From positions 82,207,525 to 82,271,524 of the forward strand of contig CM043958.1 in assembly GCA_014529385.2 (NCBI GenBank): 64,000 nucleotides of DNA. The letters are read 5' to 3'. A program made the position numbers and the translations under genes. Positions 39,232 to 50,189 of the stretch are shown here, one piece after another (within the stretch, counting starts at the first letter, position 1; each line of letters begins with the position of its first letter). A model generated the notes under the pieces. It was not told the origin of the DNA. It saw only the letters and a program-made list of their open reading frames with translations, and made no database searches. Origin of the DNA: Adiantum capillus-veneris (taxonomy: Eukaryota; Streptophyta; Polypodiopsida; Polypodiales; Pteridaceae).

Positions 39232-40491
39232 GTGGATGAGGAGCAGGGAACCTCAAAAGGGAAAAGGAAAACCGTGAGCATGCAGGTTGACCCCATAGTC
39301 ACCAAGAAAAAGAAGATCAAGGCGAAAGTGGTGAAGGATACAGTGAAGTCTCTACTCTCCTTGCCAGTTTCTGAGAGCCAGCAGACTAGGGTACATCTTC
39401 AGCGTCACACGTCTACTTCTACCCCTGGTTCTGCTGTGCCGGCACCAGTTTCTACTGCCGCTCCTCAGGACAGGATGGTCACTTCACCCATACAGGATCC
39501 TCTTCCTTCTTCTCCCATCTTCACTCATACACCGGTCAACATATCTATCTCTCCACCTACAACAACAATCTCAGAGGCACCTACTACACCAATTGTACCT
39601 CCTTCTAGCTCGCCGGCTGGGCCACAGGTGCGCCCTCCAGCATCACATGCATCTGAGGGATCTTCAGGTAGGACCGACTCCACTTCTCTCTTTCAGCTTT
39701 CAGAGAAGTTACTTCAGGACTCCAGAGCTGCTATTGCCACCATCGAGCTAGGTGCAGAGCAGCTAGCTGCAACGCACCAGCATCACTCCGCCACATACGC
39801 AGCTATGGAGGGATCTCTGCGAGTTGCCGAGAGTGCCATCGCAGATCGAGATGCAACTATTTTTGCACTACAGCAAGCATTGAAGATAAAGTCAAGGATT
39901 ATTGATGACCTAAAAGCACAGGTGCAGGGATTTCAAGAAATGCTTATGTATGGTAACAGGCCTACCCAGGCTCCTATGGGATATGGATGGACTGGGCCAA
40001 GGATACAGGTCCAGAATCCAGCAGGCTTTGCAGCACCAGCAGGTCCCTCTCAGCCGTCTCAACAGTTCACGGGACACTACCCAGCAGGTCCCTCTCAGTC
40101 CTCTCAGCAGTTCATGGGACACTACCCAGCAGGTCCCTCTCAGCCCTCTCAGCACTCTCAACAGTTCATGGGACACTACCCACAACCCCAGTTCCAGTAC
40201 TTTACTCAGCAGGGGTCTCATGTCCAGATGCCACACATGCAGAGCCAGAGTGTTCCTTGCTGTGACAGTGTTGCTGATGCACACCTCCATGGTTGTGTTA
40301 CTAGGCGTCCGGAGTTCACTTCAGGGCAGGTGCTTCCATCTGCTGTGCAGCAGATGGCTGCTACAACCACAGGAAGCCAGGTTATGCAGAGCACAGTCGA
40401 GCAACAACATCGTTACACAATCGATCTGATGGCTTCTCCCGATCCGGATACTTATGGAGCAGCAATGGCGACGACACTTTCCCTTGGGTGA
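39232..40491 (+). CDS. G7 extra 3' ORF (C-terminal part)
   Basis: 419 open codons. There is a basic patch near residues 25-36 (TKKKKIKAKVV), a Thr/Pro/Ser-rich stretch (about 60-145), then a helical heptad-like stretch (SEKLLQDSRAAIATIEL to IDDLKAQVQGFQEML, about 155-240) likely to form a coiled coil. The C-terminus is Gln/Pro-rich with three tandem PAGPSQ-S-QQF-GHY repeats. The frame is the one left by removing the 17-bp duplication upstream. A further break lies at 39027-39231. The composition looks like a nuclear, partly disordered protein. The role is unknown. Confidence 0.65.
   Translation: MDEEQGTSKGKRKTVSMQVDPIVTKKKKIKAKVVKDTVKSLLSLPVSESQQTRVHLQRHTSTSTPGSAVPAPVSTAAPQDRMVTSPIQDPLPSSPIFTHTPVNISISPPTTTISEAPTTPIVPPSSSPAGPQVRPPASHASEGSSGRTDSTSLFQLSEKLLQDSRAAIATIELGAEQLAATHQHHSATYAAMEGSLRVAESAIADRDATIFALQQALKIKSRIIDDLKAQVQGFQEMLMYGNRPTQAPMGYGWTGPRIQVQNPAGFAAPAGPSQPSQQFTGHYPAGPSQSSQQFMGHYPAGPSQPSQHSQQFMGHYPQPQFQYFTQQGSHVQMPHMQSQSVPCCDSVADAHLHGCVTRRPEFTSGQVLPSAVQQMAATTTGSQVMQSTVEQQHRYTIDLMASPDPDTYGAAMATTLSLG
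40039..40182 (+). repeat. Three tandem 45-54-bp coding repeats in the G7 extra ORF
   Basis: Units at 40039-40083, 40084-40128 and 40129-40182 encode PAGPSQPSQQFTGHY and variants; the third has three extra codons. All unit lengths are multiples of 3, so the frame is kept. Confidence 0.9.
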
Positions 40492-40596
40492 TAGGACTGT
40501 GCTCTTGCCCCACCTTTCATTGTACATATAGTTACTTTTGCAGTTTCATTCAGTTTTGGCTCACCGAGACGGTGACCAGTCTTGTGGCAGGCAACC

Positions 40597-41154
40597 TGTA
40601 GCAGGCGACAGTGTCACTTTCACAGGACACAATTACAGTTAGTACAGTTGGTCTGGTCTGTTCACACTGGACGGACACTCTGGGCAGTGACACGTGGCAG
40701 GGATACGGATGGTGGCCTAGTGGACATGTGGCCAGGTCACACTTAGCTGGCTGACATTTATGAGCCGTTGGTGGCTCTTTATGATTGTATCTATGAGTAG
40801 TAGCCGTTGGGTCATTATCATTATCTTTTATAGATGGTCGGGTCATCGTCTAGGTAGAGAGTCTTACACAGAGCACTGCTTCACCATCCCTGCACACCTG
40901 AGCCTCAACACCCCATTTGTACCTATGAGTCCTGGGCTGGAGCTGAGTGTGCTGCCACGCCAGAGTCTGTACATGGTTCTTTGAGCTAGTCGAGTCCACA
41001 TGTTCTGGTCCAATGTTGTGTCTCTGTTGTTATCCATTGTTTCTGTGTTTCATTCTGTTTGAGAGAGTTTCCATTTGGTTGAGTGAGATTGTCACGCACA
41101 TTGCACTAAGGGGCACCCACACTGTAGAGAGCACGACACATTATCCGCGCTACG
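40597..41154 (+). repeat. G7 3' LTR
   Basis: 558 bp starting TGTAGCAGGCGACAG and ending CCGCGCTACG (consensus GCTACA). In reverse complement it matches the G6 LTRs. Directly outside is the TSD ACTCT (41155-41159). Confidence 0.9.
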
Positions 41155-41159
41155 ACTCT

Positions 41160-41192
41160 CTGTCCTGCACCAGTGACAATGTAGTCTTGCTA
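41160..41192 (-). repeat. G6 right LTR, remaining end
   Basis: CTGTCCTGCACCAGTGACA...TCTTGCTA aligns with 20117-20149, the last 33 bp of the G6 left LTR. The terminal CA is lost at the junction with LA. Confidence 0.85.
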
Positions 41193-42592
41193 GTATGCTT
41201 CTTCAGACTGCGACGTGAGTACCTTTCTCTGCTATCACGGATTGGCTCTCTTGTGGGTCAATATTAGAGGCTGAGCAGACTGCCGCCACAGTAGTAGCTA
41301 GAGCAGATGGACTACCTTCGGTCAGAGTGTTGGTTCCAAACGTCTCCTTTTTGCCTAAGGTCATCCAGCTACCTAAGGTTGGGGGAGGATGGATAGAGCA
41401 AAGAGTTGAGTATTCGGAGCTCTCGAACCAGTGCTTCATCTGCAGACAGGTTGACCATCTGGCCAAGGCCTGTCCTCGTAGGAGATCTCGACCTCCATCC
41501 CAACAGCCTGGGCCCTCTACAGCAGCACCAGCCCAGCACAGGCAGCGCCAGGTGCACCTACTCAGCCTGCTGATCCCTTTGGGTGGCAGCCCGGGCAGGG
41601 ACGCCGCAGAGGCCAACAACAAAGACAGGCCCATGGGCAGCCACAGCAGCAGTATGTTCCTGTGAGGGACAGATTTGAGCCTTTGCAGCCTCATCCTACA
41701 GATCCTGCAAAGGACCAGAAGATGTCATCACCTTCCCCCCCCCCCCCCCCCCCCCCCCCCCCCTTCCCCGCCGCCTTCTTCCCCTACTCCCACCCCTCCC
41801 CTCCTGCCTTCTCCTTCCCCTTTTGCCGTCCCTCCCCCTTCCCTCCCCCTCCCTTCCCCTTCCCCTCTCTCTGGTGCGACTATCTCCTGGCACTCGCCAG
41901 CAGTGAGGCGTTCGTTGAGCACAGCCCTTGCTCGTGGCTTAGTAGCGTGGACGTCCATGCCGATTCGAGCTTCCCGGATTTCTTCGCTTCCTAGTCGGCT
42001 GGTCAGCTTTGACATTCGACAACGTTCTACGGCCTTCGACTACTCGTACACTCAACTTTTTGGAGTAGAGGGCCTCCACGAGTCTACACCTATCAGGGTG
42101 CATGTTGTGGTACTCCCGGCATGGGGTGAGGAGGCACTAGATTCAGCAGTGGCCTTCTCTTTTCCTCTATGTGACTCTAGTGCCCGGACGTGGACTATGG
42201 ATACTGCACTTGATCATCTGTACACGTAGGTGGTAGAGTTCTCACACCATGTGAGTGACTTGGAGCTTACAGATATGGTTGTCCGCTGTTGAGGACAAGC
42301 AACTGTTTTTGTCACAAGGAGTGAGGATGATGCAGGGGTTTGTCACATGGTGATTTGCATGGTGGCAAACCTCTCTAGAGGCCCTGGTTATGTATGTATA
42401 CATGAGGATTCCCTGTCAGAGGGAGAGGCATTATCGATGGGACACGGCCATTGGCGCCTTGTTCGAGGTACTTGTGGTGTTCAGGGTGGACAGAGTTGGA
42501 GTCGCTCGGATGGGGACTACTCCCCCTCCAAGCCTCTGGCGAAGGCCCACCGTATGGCTGAGACAGCCTCGACTTCAGCAGGGTATCCATGA
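41193..42592 (+). pseudogene. LA ORF1, remainder
   Basis: Continues from 19490: CFFRLRREYLSLLSRIGSL, then (41327 frame) FLPKVIQLPKVGGGWIEQRV, CFICRQVDHLAKAC (knuckle with the His kept in VDH), a Pro-rich linker containing a 29-C run, then SFDIRQRSTAFDYSYTQLFG and DSAVAFSFPLCD. It ends GYP-stop at 42592. Several frameshifts and stops occur. Same architecture as LB ORF1. Confidence 0.85.
41735..41763 (+). repeat. Poly(C)29 tract in LA ORF1
   Basis: 29 consecutive C in the region coding for the Pro-rich linker, followed by further CCTTCCCC runs to 41875. LB has Pro-rich coding at the same place but with shorter C runs. Confidence 0.95.
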
Positions 42593-45161
42593 GGGTCATC
42601 TCATGGAATGTACAGGGCCTTGGTGGCTCACACTATATGCATTACAGAGGCCGTTTGAGGCAGGAGATTCAGTGTTGTTTGGTTGGTGGTAGCATTGATG
42701 TGCTGATGCTTCAGGAGCACCACTTGAGTGAGAGTCGGATATGTCGTTATGGCTCTTTGATGCCTGGGCAGTGGGATACTTTTTGGTCTGCTGGTTCTGG
42801 CCCTATGAGTGGGCAAGGTGGGGTATGTATGGCTATAGAGGAGTCTTGGCGGCAGGCCATTGTGGATCGTGGGATTGTGGTGCCTGGCAGAGCACAGTAT
42901 GTTACTTTGCGGATGCATGTTGAACTCATTGGTTTCTTGAATGTGTATGCGCCTAACCATGCCAGTGCCAGAGCTAACTTTTGGACTTGCATTGCTGATG
43001 CTTTACCTGATGTGGATCATTGGTGCATTGGGGGTGACTTCAACATGTTAGAGGATCCAGCTGATCGGGTGGGGGGTTGTCATGTGATGGTGCACGGTAC
43101 GGAGTTGGCAGCTTGGAAGAGACTATGTATGACTCTGCGGCTTTCTGATGTATGGCAACATGAGGCTTTTCCCCATGCTCAGGGTAGTCTTAGCTTCTCC
43201 CGGTCGGATTGGCGACAAGGAGAGGCTAATTTGTCACGGATCGATCGCTTTTACGTAGGAGACTACCTTGGGGATCGTGGGGGATCCATTGAGATCCTTG
43301 CAGGCACTTCCTTTTCAGACCATGCACCTATCATTATGACTTTGGAGGAGCAAGCGCACGAGTTCTGCTTGCAGCTGCAGATACCAGAGCGGCTTCTTTC
43401 AGATGCCAGCCTTTCAGAGGACATAGAGTGCATTTGGCGGGCTAGTTAGAGTACAGATCTTGATGCAGCAGCACAGTGTGCACATGGCATTGCGAAGATC
43501 AGCTCCTTTTTGCACGAGACTGCTGTGACACGTTTGGGCGAGATTCAAGAGAGGCAGCGGGGGCTGCATCGGAGCCTTGCTTCTCTTCAGCGCATGCAAG
43601 AGCAACGACCTACTTGTGAGTGGATTGAGACTCAGCCGAGCCAGGCCAGACAGGAGGTTAGAGAGACAGAGGAGAGGCGGCATGAGTTCTATTATCACCG
43701 GCAAGCCTCGAAGTGGACCCAGTTAGGAAACAGAGTGACAGGAGAGTTCTTTGAGATTACTGGCACTCGCCACTCGTGGGCAGGCATTAGACAGCTCAAG
43801 AGACACGATGGTACTATAGCCACAGAGCCAGATGAATTGCGCTCTATTGCCACTGAGTTTTATAGAGACTTACTGTCAGCGGAGCCGCCCACAGAGGCTC
43901 GGGATGCTTGTAGAGAGACAGTATGGGCCCATGTACAGAGACGGGCCACTGACCGTATGCGTACTGCTATGGCTTTGCCCTTGTCAAATGAGGAGCTCAT
44001 AGAGGCTCTTAGAGTTCTACCACGGCACAGCTACCCTGGGGAGGATGGGTTGACCCCTGCTTTTTTCATGCGATACTGGGCCATTATGGAGCCAGGCCTT
44101 TGTAGGGGCTTCCAGCATATTTTGGACATAGGTGTGATGCTTGAAGGCTTTTCATAGAGGCTTATCTTTCTTATCCCCAAGGGGGAAGGACTGTCAGATG
44201 ATATTCAGCAGTGGAGGCCTATTACGATTCTCAATACTATTTACAAGGTCCTAGCCAAGGCCTTGAGTTTGAGGATCCAGCCTCTCCTTGGGGATTTGAT
44301 TCACGCTACTCAGACAGGGTTTGTCAAGGAACGCAGCATCCTTGACAACGTATTCACTTTTTGGGAGGCGACGGCTCTAGCGAGACTCCTTGGTGAGAAC
44401 TTGGTTGTTCTCCTTTTCTCGATTTTGAGAAGGCTTATGACAGAGTGGATTGGAGTTTTCTTGAGGGGACTATGTTGCGCATGGGCTTTGAGGCTGGCTG
44501 GATTCGGGGTGTTGCGCATGGGCTGTGGTTGGCTGGATTCGGGGTGTTGCTGCTTTATACTCCACAACTCATAGCCATGTGTTGATGGCTGGAGGCAGGG
44601 GGCCCAGATTTGAGCTTTCTCGTTCTGTCAGGCAGGGGTGCCCGCTTGCCCCCCTATCTTTTCCTGTTCTTTGCAGAGGCTATGAGTATGTACTTGACAG
44701 CAGTAGAGGTAGGATTGAGGGGCTTCAGCTTCCTATTTGAGGGGAGGAGCTTCTTGACTCAGAGTTTGCGGATGACACTCGATTATATTTGCATGGCCAA
44801 GAGGCCAATTTGCAGCGAGCTGAGCAGTCCTGCAAACTTTCTGTATAGCATCGGGTGCGCTAATCAATTGGCGCAAGACAGTGGCCTTTTGGGTTAGCAG
44901 ATCTCCCACTCTGGATTGGAGCCCAGATCCTGGATTTAGATGGATACCCCCCGGCACCGTTGTAAGCTACTTGGGGTGCCAGGTTGGACTTGATTTGTCA
45001 CCGAAGCAGCAGATTGCCCCCCTTCTTCTGAGCATTCGAAAGAAGCTTCTTTTTTGGAGTACAGCTAGGCTCTCCTTGGCAGGGAGGGTGGTAGTGACAA
45101 ATGAGGTCTTGCTAGCTACTATGTGGTGCATCACTTCATGCTGAATTTTTTGTAGTTCTTG
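42589..45161 (+). pseudogene. LA ORF2: endonuclease and RT
   Basis: 42589-43449 (286 codons) is the APE endonuclease: MRVISWNVQGLGG, VLMLQEHHLSESR, WCIGGDFNMLED, SRIDRFYVGDYL, SFSDHAPII. RT follows in pieces: HSYPGEDGLTPAFFM, WRPITILNTIYKVLAKAL, GFVKERSILDNVFTFWE, then a frameshift at DFEKAYDRVDW and a 37-bp tandem duplication at 44477-44550. The catalytic block EFADD is present near 44763-44780 in another frame. Interrupted by G8 at 45161. Confidence 0.88.
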
Positions 45162-46595
45162 TGTAACTATGTCAGACCTTGTAAATAATTAATGTATTTT
45201 ACAAGAAAGAAATTATCTAATTAGTTGTGTGCACATCAGAATAGATCTAGCAGTTCTGGGGCCTCAGGTGCGCCCAAGTTTGGGCCAGTGCACCTCAGGG
45301 AGGCTCTAGCAGAAAAATACCCTGAAGACCTAGTGATTGGGAAATCGGTTCTTCAATGAAGGGGTAGATAGTAGCCTCAGATTTCAGGCTCAGAAAAATA
45401 CGCGCGCTAGTGCAAGCACATGAATGAGATGGGGTCCTTAGAACAATAGTAACCCTAAGGCCTAAATTATTTTTACGGCCTTAAGATAAGTCAATTAAAT
45501 TATCTTAAATGATTTGCGCGGGACCAAATGGCCGGACAAGTGCGAACAGGTAATGTCAGAGCACTGTCGGTACGGCATTGCGCTGGGGAGCAGCTAACAA
45601 TTTCATTAGTAGCATCTGTGTATGCAATTGTGAGTTAATTTTCACATTTCATTAATAGCCTAGGGACTTTTAAAAGTGAAAGTTGAAGGGTTTTTTAAGT
45701 TATTGAGTAAGTATGCCAAGTGGCACACTTACCAATGCAAAACTACCTCTCTCACTCTCACTCTCACTCTCAGCCTCTCTCTCTTCCTAGTGTCCCCTCT
45801 CCCTGATGGCTATTTAGGAGCACCCCCTCCCCCATTTCTCAGTGTTGGCAATGCTCCTACCCCCCCTATTGTGAGTATGCTCTACGCTTTGGAGCCCTCC
45901 ATGGAAGCTTGAGAGCAACCCCTTGCGACATATGTGGTGGCCTCATGCTCCCATTGTCTAGAACAAGGGTTCTCATAGCCATAGCCAGCTTTCGGTAAAG
46001 TTTCATCGTGAGAAGTTGCAGCGGGCACTCTCTCCGTAGAGTGTGGTGGCTGTAAATTCTCTGTTTTCGATCCCTTATCATCTCTTCTAGGGTGAATTTC
46101 AGAAAAATACACATAGAATCTAGTTCTTCTCTACCTACACTACGCATACACAAAGTTTGGTGCGATTCCATCGCAAAAAAGGTCTCTATTTCGGCCTTGG
46201 AAGGTGCTCAGGTAACGTTTTCAGGTTATGTGCAGAAAATTACAGCAAGCATGTGTACGTGCATGTTGTGTGTTTCTCCCTTGTTTTTTGTTGCAGGAAT
46301 GATTATGCAAAAAGGGACACAATTAGCGGAAGGTAGACTCTCATTTTCGAGAGCTTCTGTTGAGTTTTGGTGGAAGATAGACTCTCGTTTTTGAGAGCTT
46401 CCCAAAATCTCATAGCAGAGGAAAAAACTCTTAGTATTCTGAGAGTAGCTTTCGCACTCTCTCAGTCAGAAGCAGAAAAGAAAGAATAGAGGACGGGCAA
46501 TTGCCCCATTCCTGTGCTTGTAAAGATTCTCCCTTAGTAATCTCTCTTTATGGGGGGGGGACCAACCCATCTTCTGGTCCCCAATGAAGTGGCAA

Positions 46596-46655
<60 letters not shown>

Positions 46656-46716
46656 ATTCTCTTGAGTATTTGAAGTACAATTAAAAGTCAGTTTACGCTT
46701 CCGTATTTTTGTGACA
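45162..46716 (+). repeat. G8 left LTR (5' LTR)
   Basis: 1,555 bp, TGTAACTATG...TTTTTGTGACA. It includes a (CT)27 run at 46601-46654 preceded by GGGGGGGGACC and CCCATCTTCTGG. From 45293 on it matches the right LTR; the first 131 bp have no partner there. Confidence 0.9.
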
Positions 46717-46717
46717 G

Positions 46718-46729
46718 TGGTATCAGAGC
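46718..46729 (+). other. G8 primer binding site
   Basis: TGGTATCAGAGC, exact tRNA-iMet site, one base after the LTR end. Confidence 0.95.
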
Positions 46730-46782
46730 AAGGTCATCTCTCTCTTTCTTAAGGGATTGACGACTCCTGGCAAACTGCAGAA

Positions 46783-48316
46783 ATGGGAGGACGCGAGATA
46801 GAGTTCTCTGTCCTTCAACAGCAGGTGGTAGAGTTGCAAAAAGCTCTCTCCCATCCAGAAGTCCAAAAGATTCTCCATACTCTTGAGAAAGGGAAGCAGA
46901 AAGTGCCGATGGGGTCGGGAGAAATCCCGCAAAACCCCAAGGCATCAGAACCAAGAAAAGATCCTTTAATTGGAACCTCTCGCATGCACGAGAGGCAGAG
47001 GAAACCTCCAAAACGTCATGTGCGGTTTAATCCAAAGCTTCAAGAGCAGGATCCTTATGATTCCCTCAGTTCTCTTTCATGAAGGATCTGGATGATATAG
47101 TCACTCCAGAAGACATGTTTCTTGATGATCCGTCGCAGCAAGAAGTGCATTCAAGGGAAAGGACTCCTGTACACAAGGAGTCTAAGCATAGAAAGAAGGA
47201 GCACCATAAGAAGAAGCACCACAGGCAGAAAACATTTAAGTCGGGAGACAAAGATGTGAAATTCGACACCTACAATGGACGGCATGATAATGACAAAGCT
47301 TTGGCTTTCATCCGCCAATTTGAAGTTGCATTTGAAGAAGGGAATTTTAAAGAAAGATCCAAGCTTCGCCATGTCAGTATGTACCTGAAAGGCACCGCTA
47401 GCAGTTGGTGGTTAACCCTGATCTTGGAAAATCGCAAACCCCAAGATTGGACTAATTTCAAGAAGGAGTTCTACGCACAGTTCCTTCCTCCAGACTATGA
47501 GGAAGAGGTAAAGAAAGACTCTCACAGTCAGAGAACGAAACTGTTTCACGCTATGTGGATAGGTTTTGGGACGTTGTCTCGAAAGTCACTCCATTCAAGA
47601 AGATTGACGATTCGGAGAAGATGCGCAAGTTTGAAGCAGGATTGCATGAAGCCTTGCAAAAGGCTATGAAGCTTTACCCTCGGGGTAACTTGCAGACACT
47701 TATGGAATCACCTCGCATAGCTGATGGAATACATGACAAGGGTACTCCCAGGAAAATGGAGCAAAGCACTTATCATGCCAAGCAGAAGGCTCTCCATGAG
47801 CAGCCTACCTCTACTTCTTCCTCTCAAAAGAAGAAAAGAACCGCCTCTGAAGCAGAAGCAAAGCCAAATCAGCCCAAGAAAGGGAGATATCTCTCTCCTG
47901 CTGAATTGAGAACCTACATCAGTGAAGGAAGATGCTTCAAGTGTGGACAAGTTGGACATATGAAGGGTGATTGTCCTACTAAAACTCCGCAACCACCCTC
48001 TTCCAATGCAGTCCCAGATGTACAGGGAAATACAACCAAGGATGGAAAAGAAAGAGCTCTTCTCAAAGCATGGGGTAGCATCAGCAACCAACGCGCTCTT
48101 ATTCTGTTTGACCCTGGCAGTACAGACAACTTCATCTCTACAAAGTTAGCCGATGATCTGAATTTACAGCCCAACCGTTTTGGAGTTTCTATTCAAGCAC
48201 AATCTGCTTTCAAAGGGCAGAACTCTAACTCTACTCCAATCATAGGGAAGCTGAATTTAAAGGTCGACAACTACAAAGATCAAGAGTCTTTCTTACTAGC
48301 TTCACTTGAAGAGTGA
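46783..48316 (+). pseudogene. G8 Gag and protease
   Basis: Three frames: 46783-47082 (MGGREIEFSVLQQQVVELQK, coiled-coil-like), 47079-47669 (Gag core FDTYNGRHDNDKALAFIRQF, KGTASSWWLTLI) and 47555-48316. The last has CFKCGQVGHMKGDC (zinc knuckle) and then the protease ALILFDPGSTDNFISTKLA, where DSG is DPG. The partner motif ILGMPWHYK is in the next frame at 48314. The ATG at 46783 is 54 bp after the primer site. Confidence 0.88.
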
Positions 48317-49560
48317 TGTTATCTTGGGAATGCCTTGGCACTACAAGATGCATCCCATTCATGATTATGTTCAGAAAACTTTATCCTTTGAACATAAAGG
48401 AAAGGAATATCTTGTACTTGCAGATGCAGGTGATTGGCGTATCCCTATTGCCAATCACATTGCCATCAAGAAAGTGTGTTTCAGCATACTTGATTTTTGC
48501 AAGAGAGAGAGATGTGTCTGCTTCACAACTTTCTTCCTCTTTAGAGCAAAAAAGACTTAAGTTATTAAACAGTTTTAAAGATTGTTTCGCAGATGAACTT
48601 CCAAATGAACTCCCACCTCCTCGACCTGAGGATCATACAATTGATTTGATTCCGGGGAGTTCTCCTCTAAATCAGCCCCCTTATCGAGTTAGTCTACTGC
48701 AGCAAGAGGAAATTCTCAAGCAGGTTAACGAACTTTTGGAGAAGGGCTTAATAAGGCCTAGTACTTCTCCATATTGTTCACCTGTCAAAAAGGATGGCAC
48801 ATTCCGCATGTGCATAGACTATAGATCTCTAAACAAGATCACAATCAAGAATCGATTTCCAATCCCTCGGATTGACGACATTCTTGACAAGTTACAAGGA
48901 GCAAGTGTCTTTAGTCGTATAGACTCGAAGAGCGGTTATCATCAAATCCGCATAGCTCCTCAGGATGTGCATAAGATTTCATTTAGAACAACCTTCGGAT
49001 TATATGAATTCTTAGTGATGCCTTTTGGACTCACTAATGCACCAGCCACATTCAACGGAATGATGGATAGAATCTTCCACTCATATGGAAGCTTTACACG
49101 CGTTTTCTTCGATGAACTCTTAATCTTCTCAGAGACCGAAGACGAACACTATAAGCATCTCGCATTAGTGTTTGACGAATTACGCAAACACAAATTATTT
49201 GTGAATGCTAAGAAGAGTGAGTTCTTTTTAAAAGAAATCCACTATTTGGGCCATATAGTATCTCATAACCAGGTGAGAATGGACCCTGATAAGATTCAAG
49301 CAGTTGTAGAATGGCCTACGCCAACTACAGTTTAGGATGTACGAAGTTTCCTTGGCCTCTGTTCTTATTATCAGCGTTTCATTCGAACCTTTGCCGCTAT
49401 AGCAGGACCCCTCCATGACCTGACAAAGAAGCGGATTCCATTCCATTGGGAGTCTGGACAAAAACAAGCTTTTGAAAAGCTTAAGTATCTACTCAGTCAC
49501 GGACCTGTTCTCACCGTCCGTGATCTTCGCAAACCTTTCGAGGTATACTGCGATGCATCT
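48313..49560 (+). pseudogene. G8 reverse transcriptase with altered active site
   Basis: RT homology from about 48550: CFADELPNELPPPRPEDHTI, EEILKQVNELLEKGLIRPS, then YCSPVKKDG, which lacks about four residues (VLLV) found in G10. MCIDYRSLNKITIKNRFPIP and FGLTNAPATFNGMM are normal. The catalytic box reads VFFDELLIFSE: FFDE instead of FFDD. A TAG ends the frame at 49333; VRSFLGLCSYYQRFIRTF continues after it. Confidence 0.9.
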
Positions 49561-50189
49561 GGAGATTGTGTAGGAGCACTTTTGAAGCAAGAGGTCACGC
49601 CATAGCCTACGAAAGTCGGCGCCTTAAAGATGCAGAGTTGCATGTTTCCATATACGAGAAAGAGCTAATGGCAGTAATTCATGCTCTTTCCATATGGAAA
49701 CACTATCTGTTAGGAGCTGATTTTATTATCAAGACAGATCATCGAAGTCTTCGCTACTTTCTTACACAGAGAAAGTTATCAGAAAAGCAGATGAGATGGG
49801 CCAACTTTCTTTCAATGTTCCATTTTCAGATTTTACACACTTCTGGAACAAAGAATGCAGTTGCAGATGCTCTCTCGAGGCGTCCAAAGATCAATGCACT
49901 GACAACAATTTATCATGAGGAACTAGAATCTCTTAGTGAGATGTATCCTCAAGATCCAGACTTCGCTACAATTTGGGCAGATCTTCAAGCTGATCACTCA
50001 AGGCCACCTTATTCCATTAGGGATAATACGCTCTATCGTCAACAAGCAATATGCATAGCTCAGACCTTACGACAGAAGGTGATGGATGAAGCACATAATT
50101 CTCCTTATGCCGAGTATCGGGGAATTGTTGCTACCACTAGTGCCCTCAAAAGGTATTTCTTTTGGCCAACACTCCGTGCGGACAATTAA
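49540..50189 (+). pseudogene. G8 RNase H
   Basis: VYCDASGDCVGALL (first Asp) is in the frame before 49566; the frame 49566-50189 carries HAIAYESRRLKDAEL, YEKELMAVIHAL (Glu), IIKTDHRSLRYFL (Asp) and TKNAVADALSRRP, then the start of integrase (YRGIVATTSALKRYFFWPTL). One frameshift separates the parts. Confidence 0.88.

Larger units (their letters stand above)
25113..41154 (+). mobile_element. G7: large Gypsy element with extra 3' ORF, split by LINE LB
   Basis: Same family as G6 but on the plus strand. The 5-bp TSD ACTCT is at 25108-25112 and 41155-41159. Own length without LB is about 9.3 kb. The order is a 44-bp LTR stub, Gag (N-terminus missing), zinc knuckles, [protease deleted], RT, RNase H, integrase, C-rich repeat, extra ORF, 3' LTR. 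The integrase has no chromodomain, which with the protease variant and the large 3' region points to the Athila/Tat side of the family. Confidence 0.9.
19491..41192 (-). mobile_element. G6: pol-less Gypsy element (gag-protease), split by G7
   Basis: Left LTR 19491-20149 and right LTR 24485-25112 continued at 41160-41192 after the nested G7. Own length is about 5.66 kb. Gag, four zinc knuckles and protease lie on the minus strand. RT, RNase H and integrase are absent and a G-rich minisatellite takes their place. Inserted in LA ORF1: AGTA precedes the left LTR and also lies at the right junction (GCTAGTATGC), with a few bases lost, so the TSD is only partly readable. G7 is a second member of the family. 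Confidence 0.88.

Noticed and set aside
38272-40491. Host gene captured by G7
   Set aside because: It sits precisely between pol and the 3' LTR with no intron, and I found no recognisable host family; an element-encoded ORF is simpler. Not excluded without a search.
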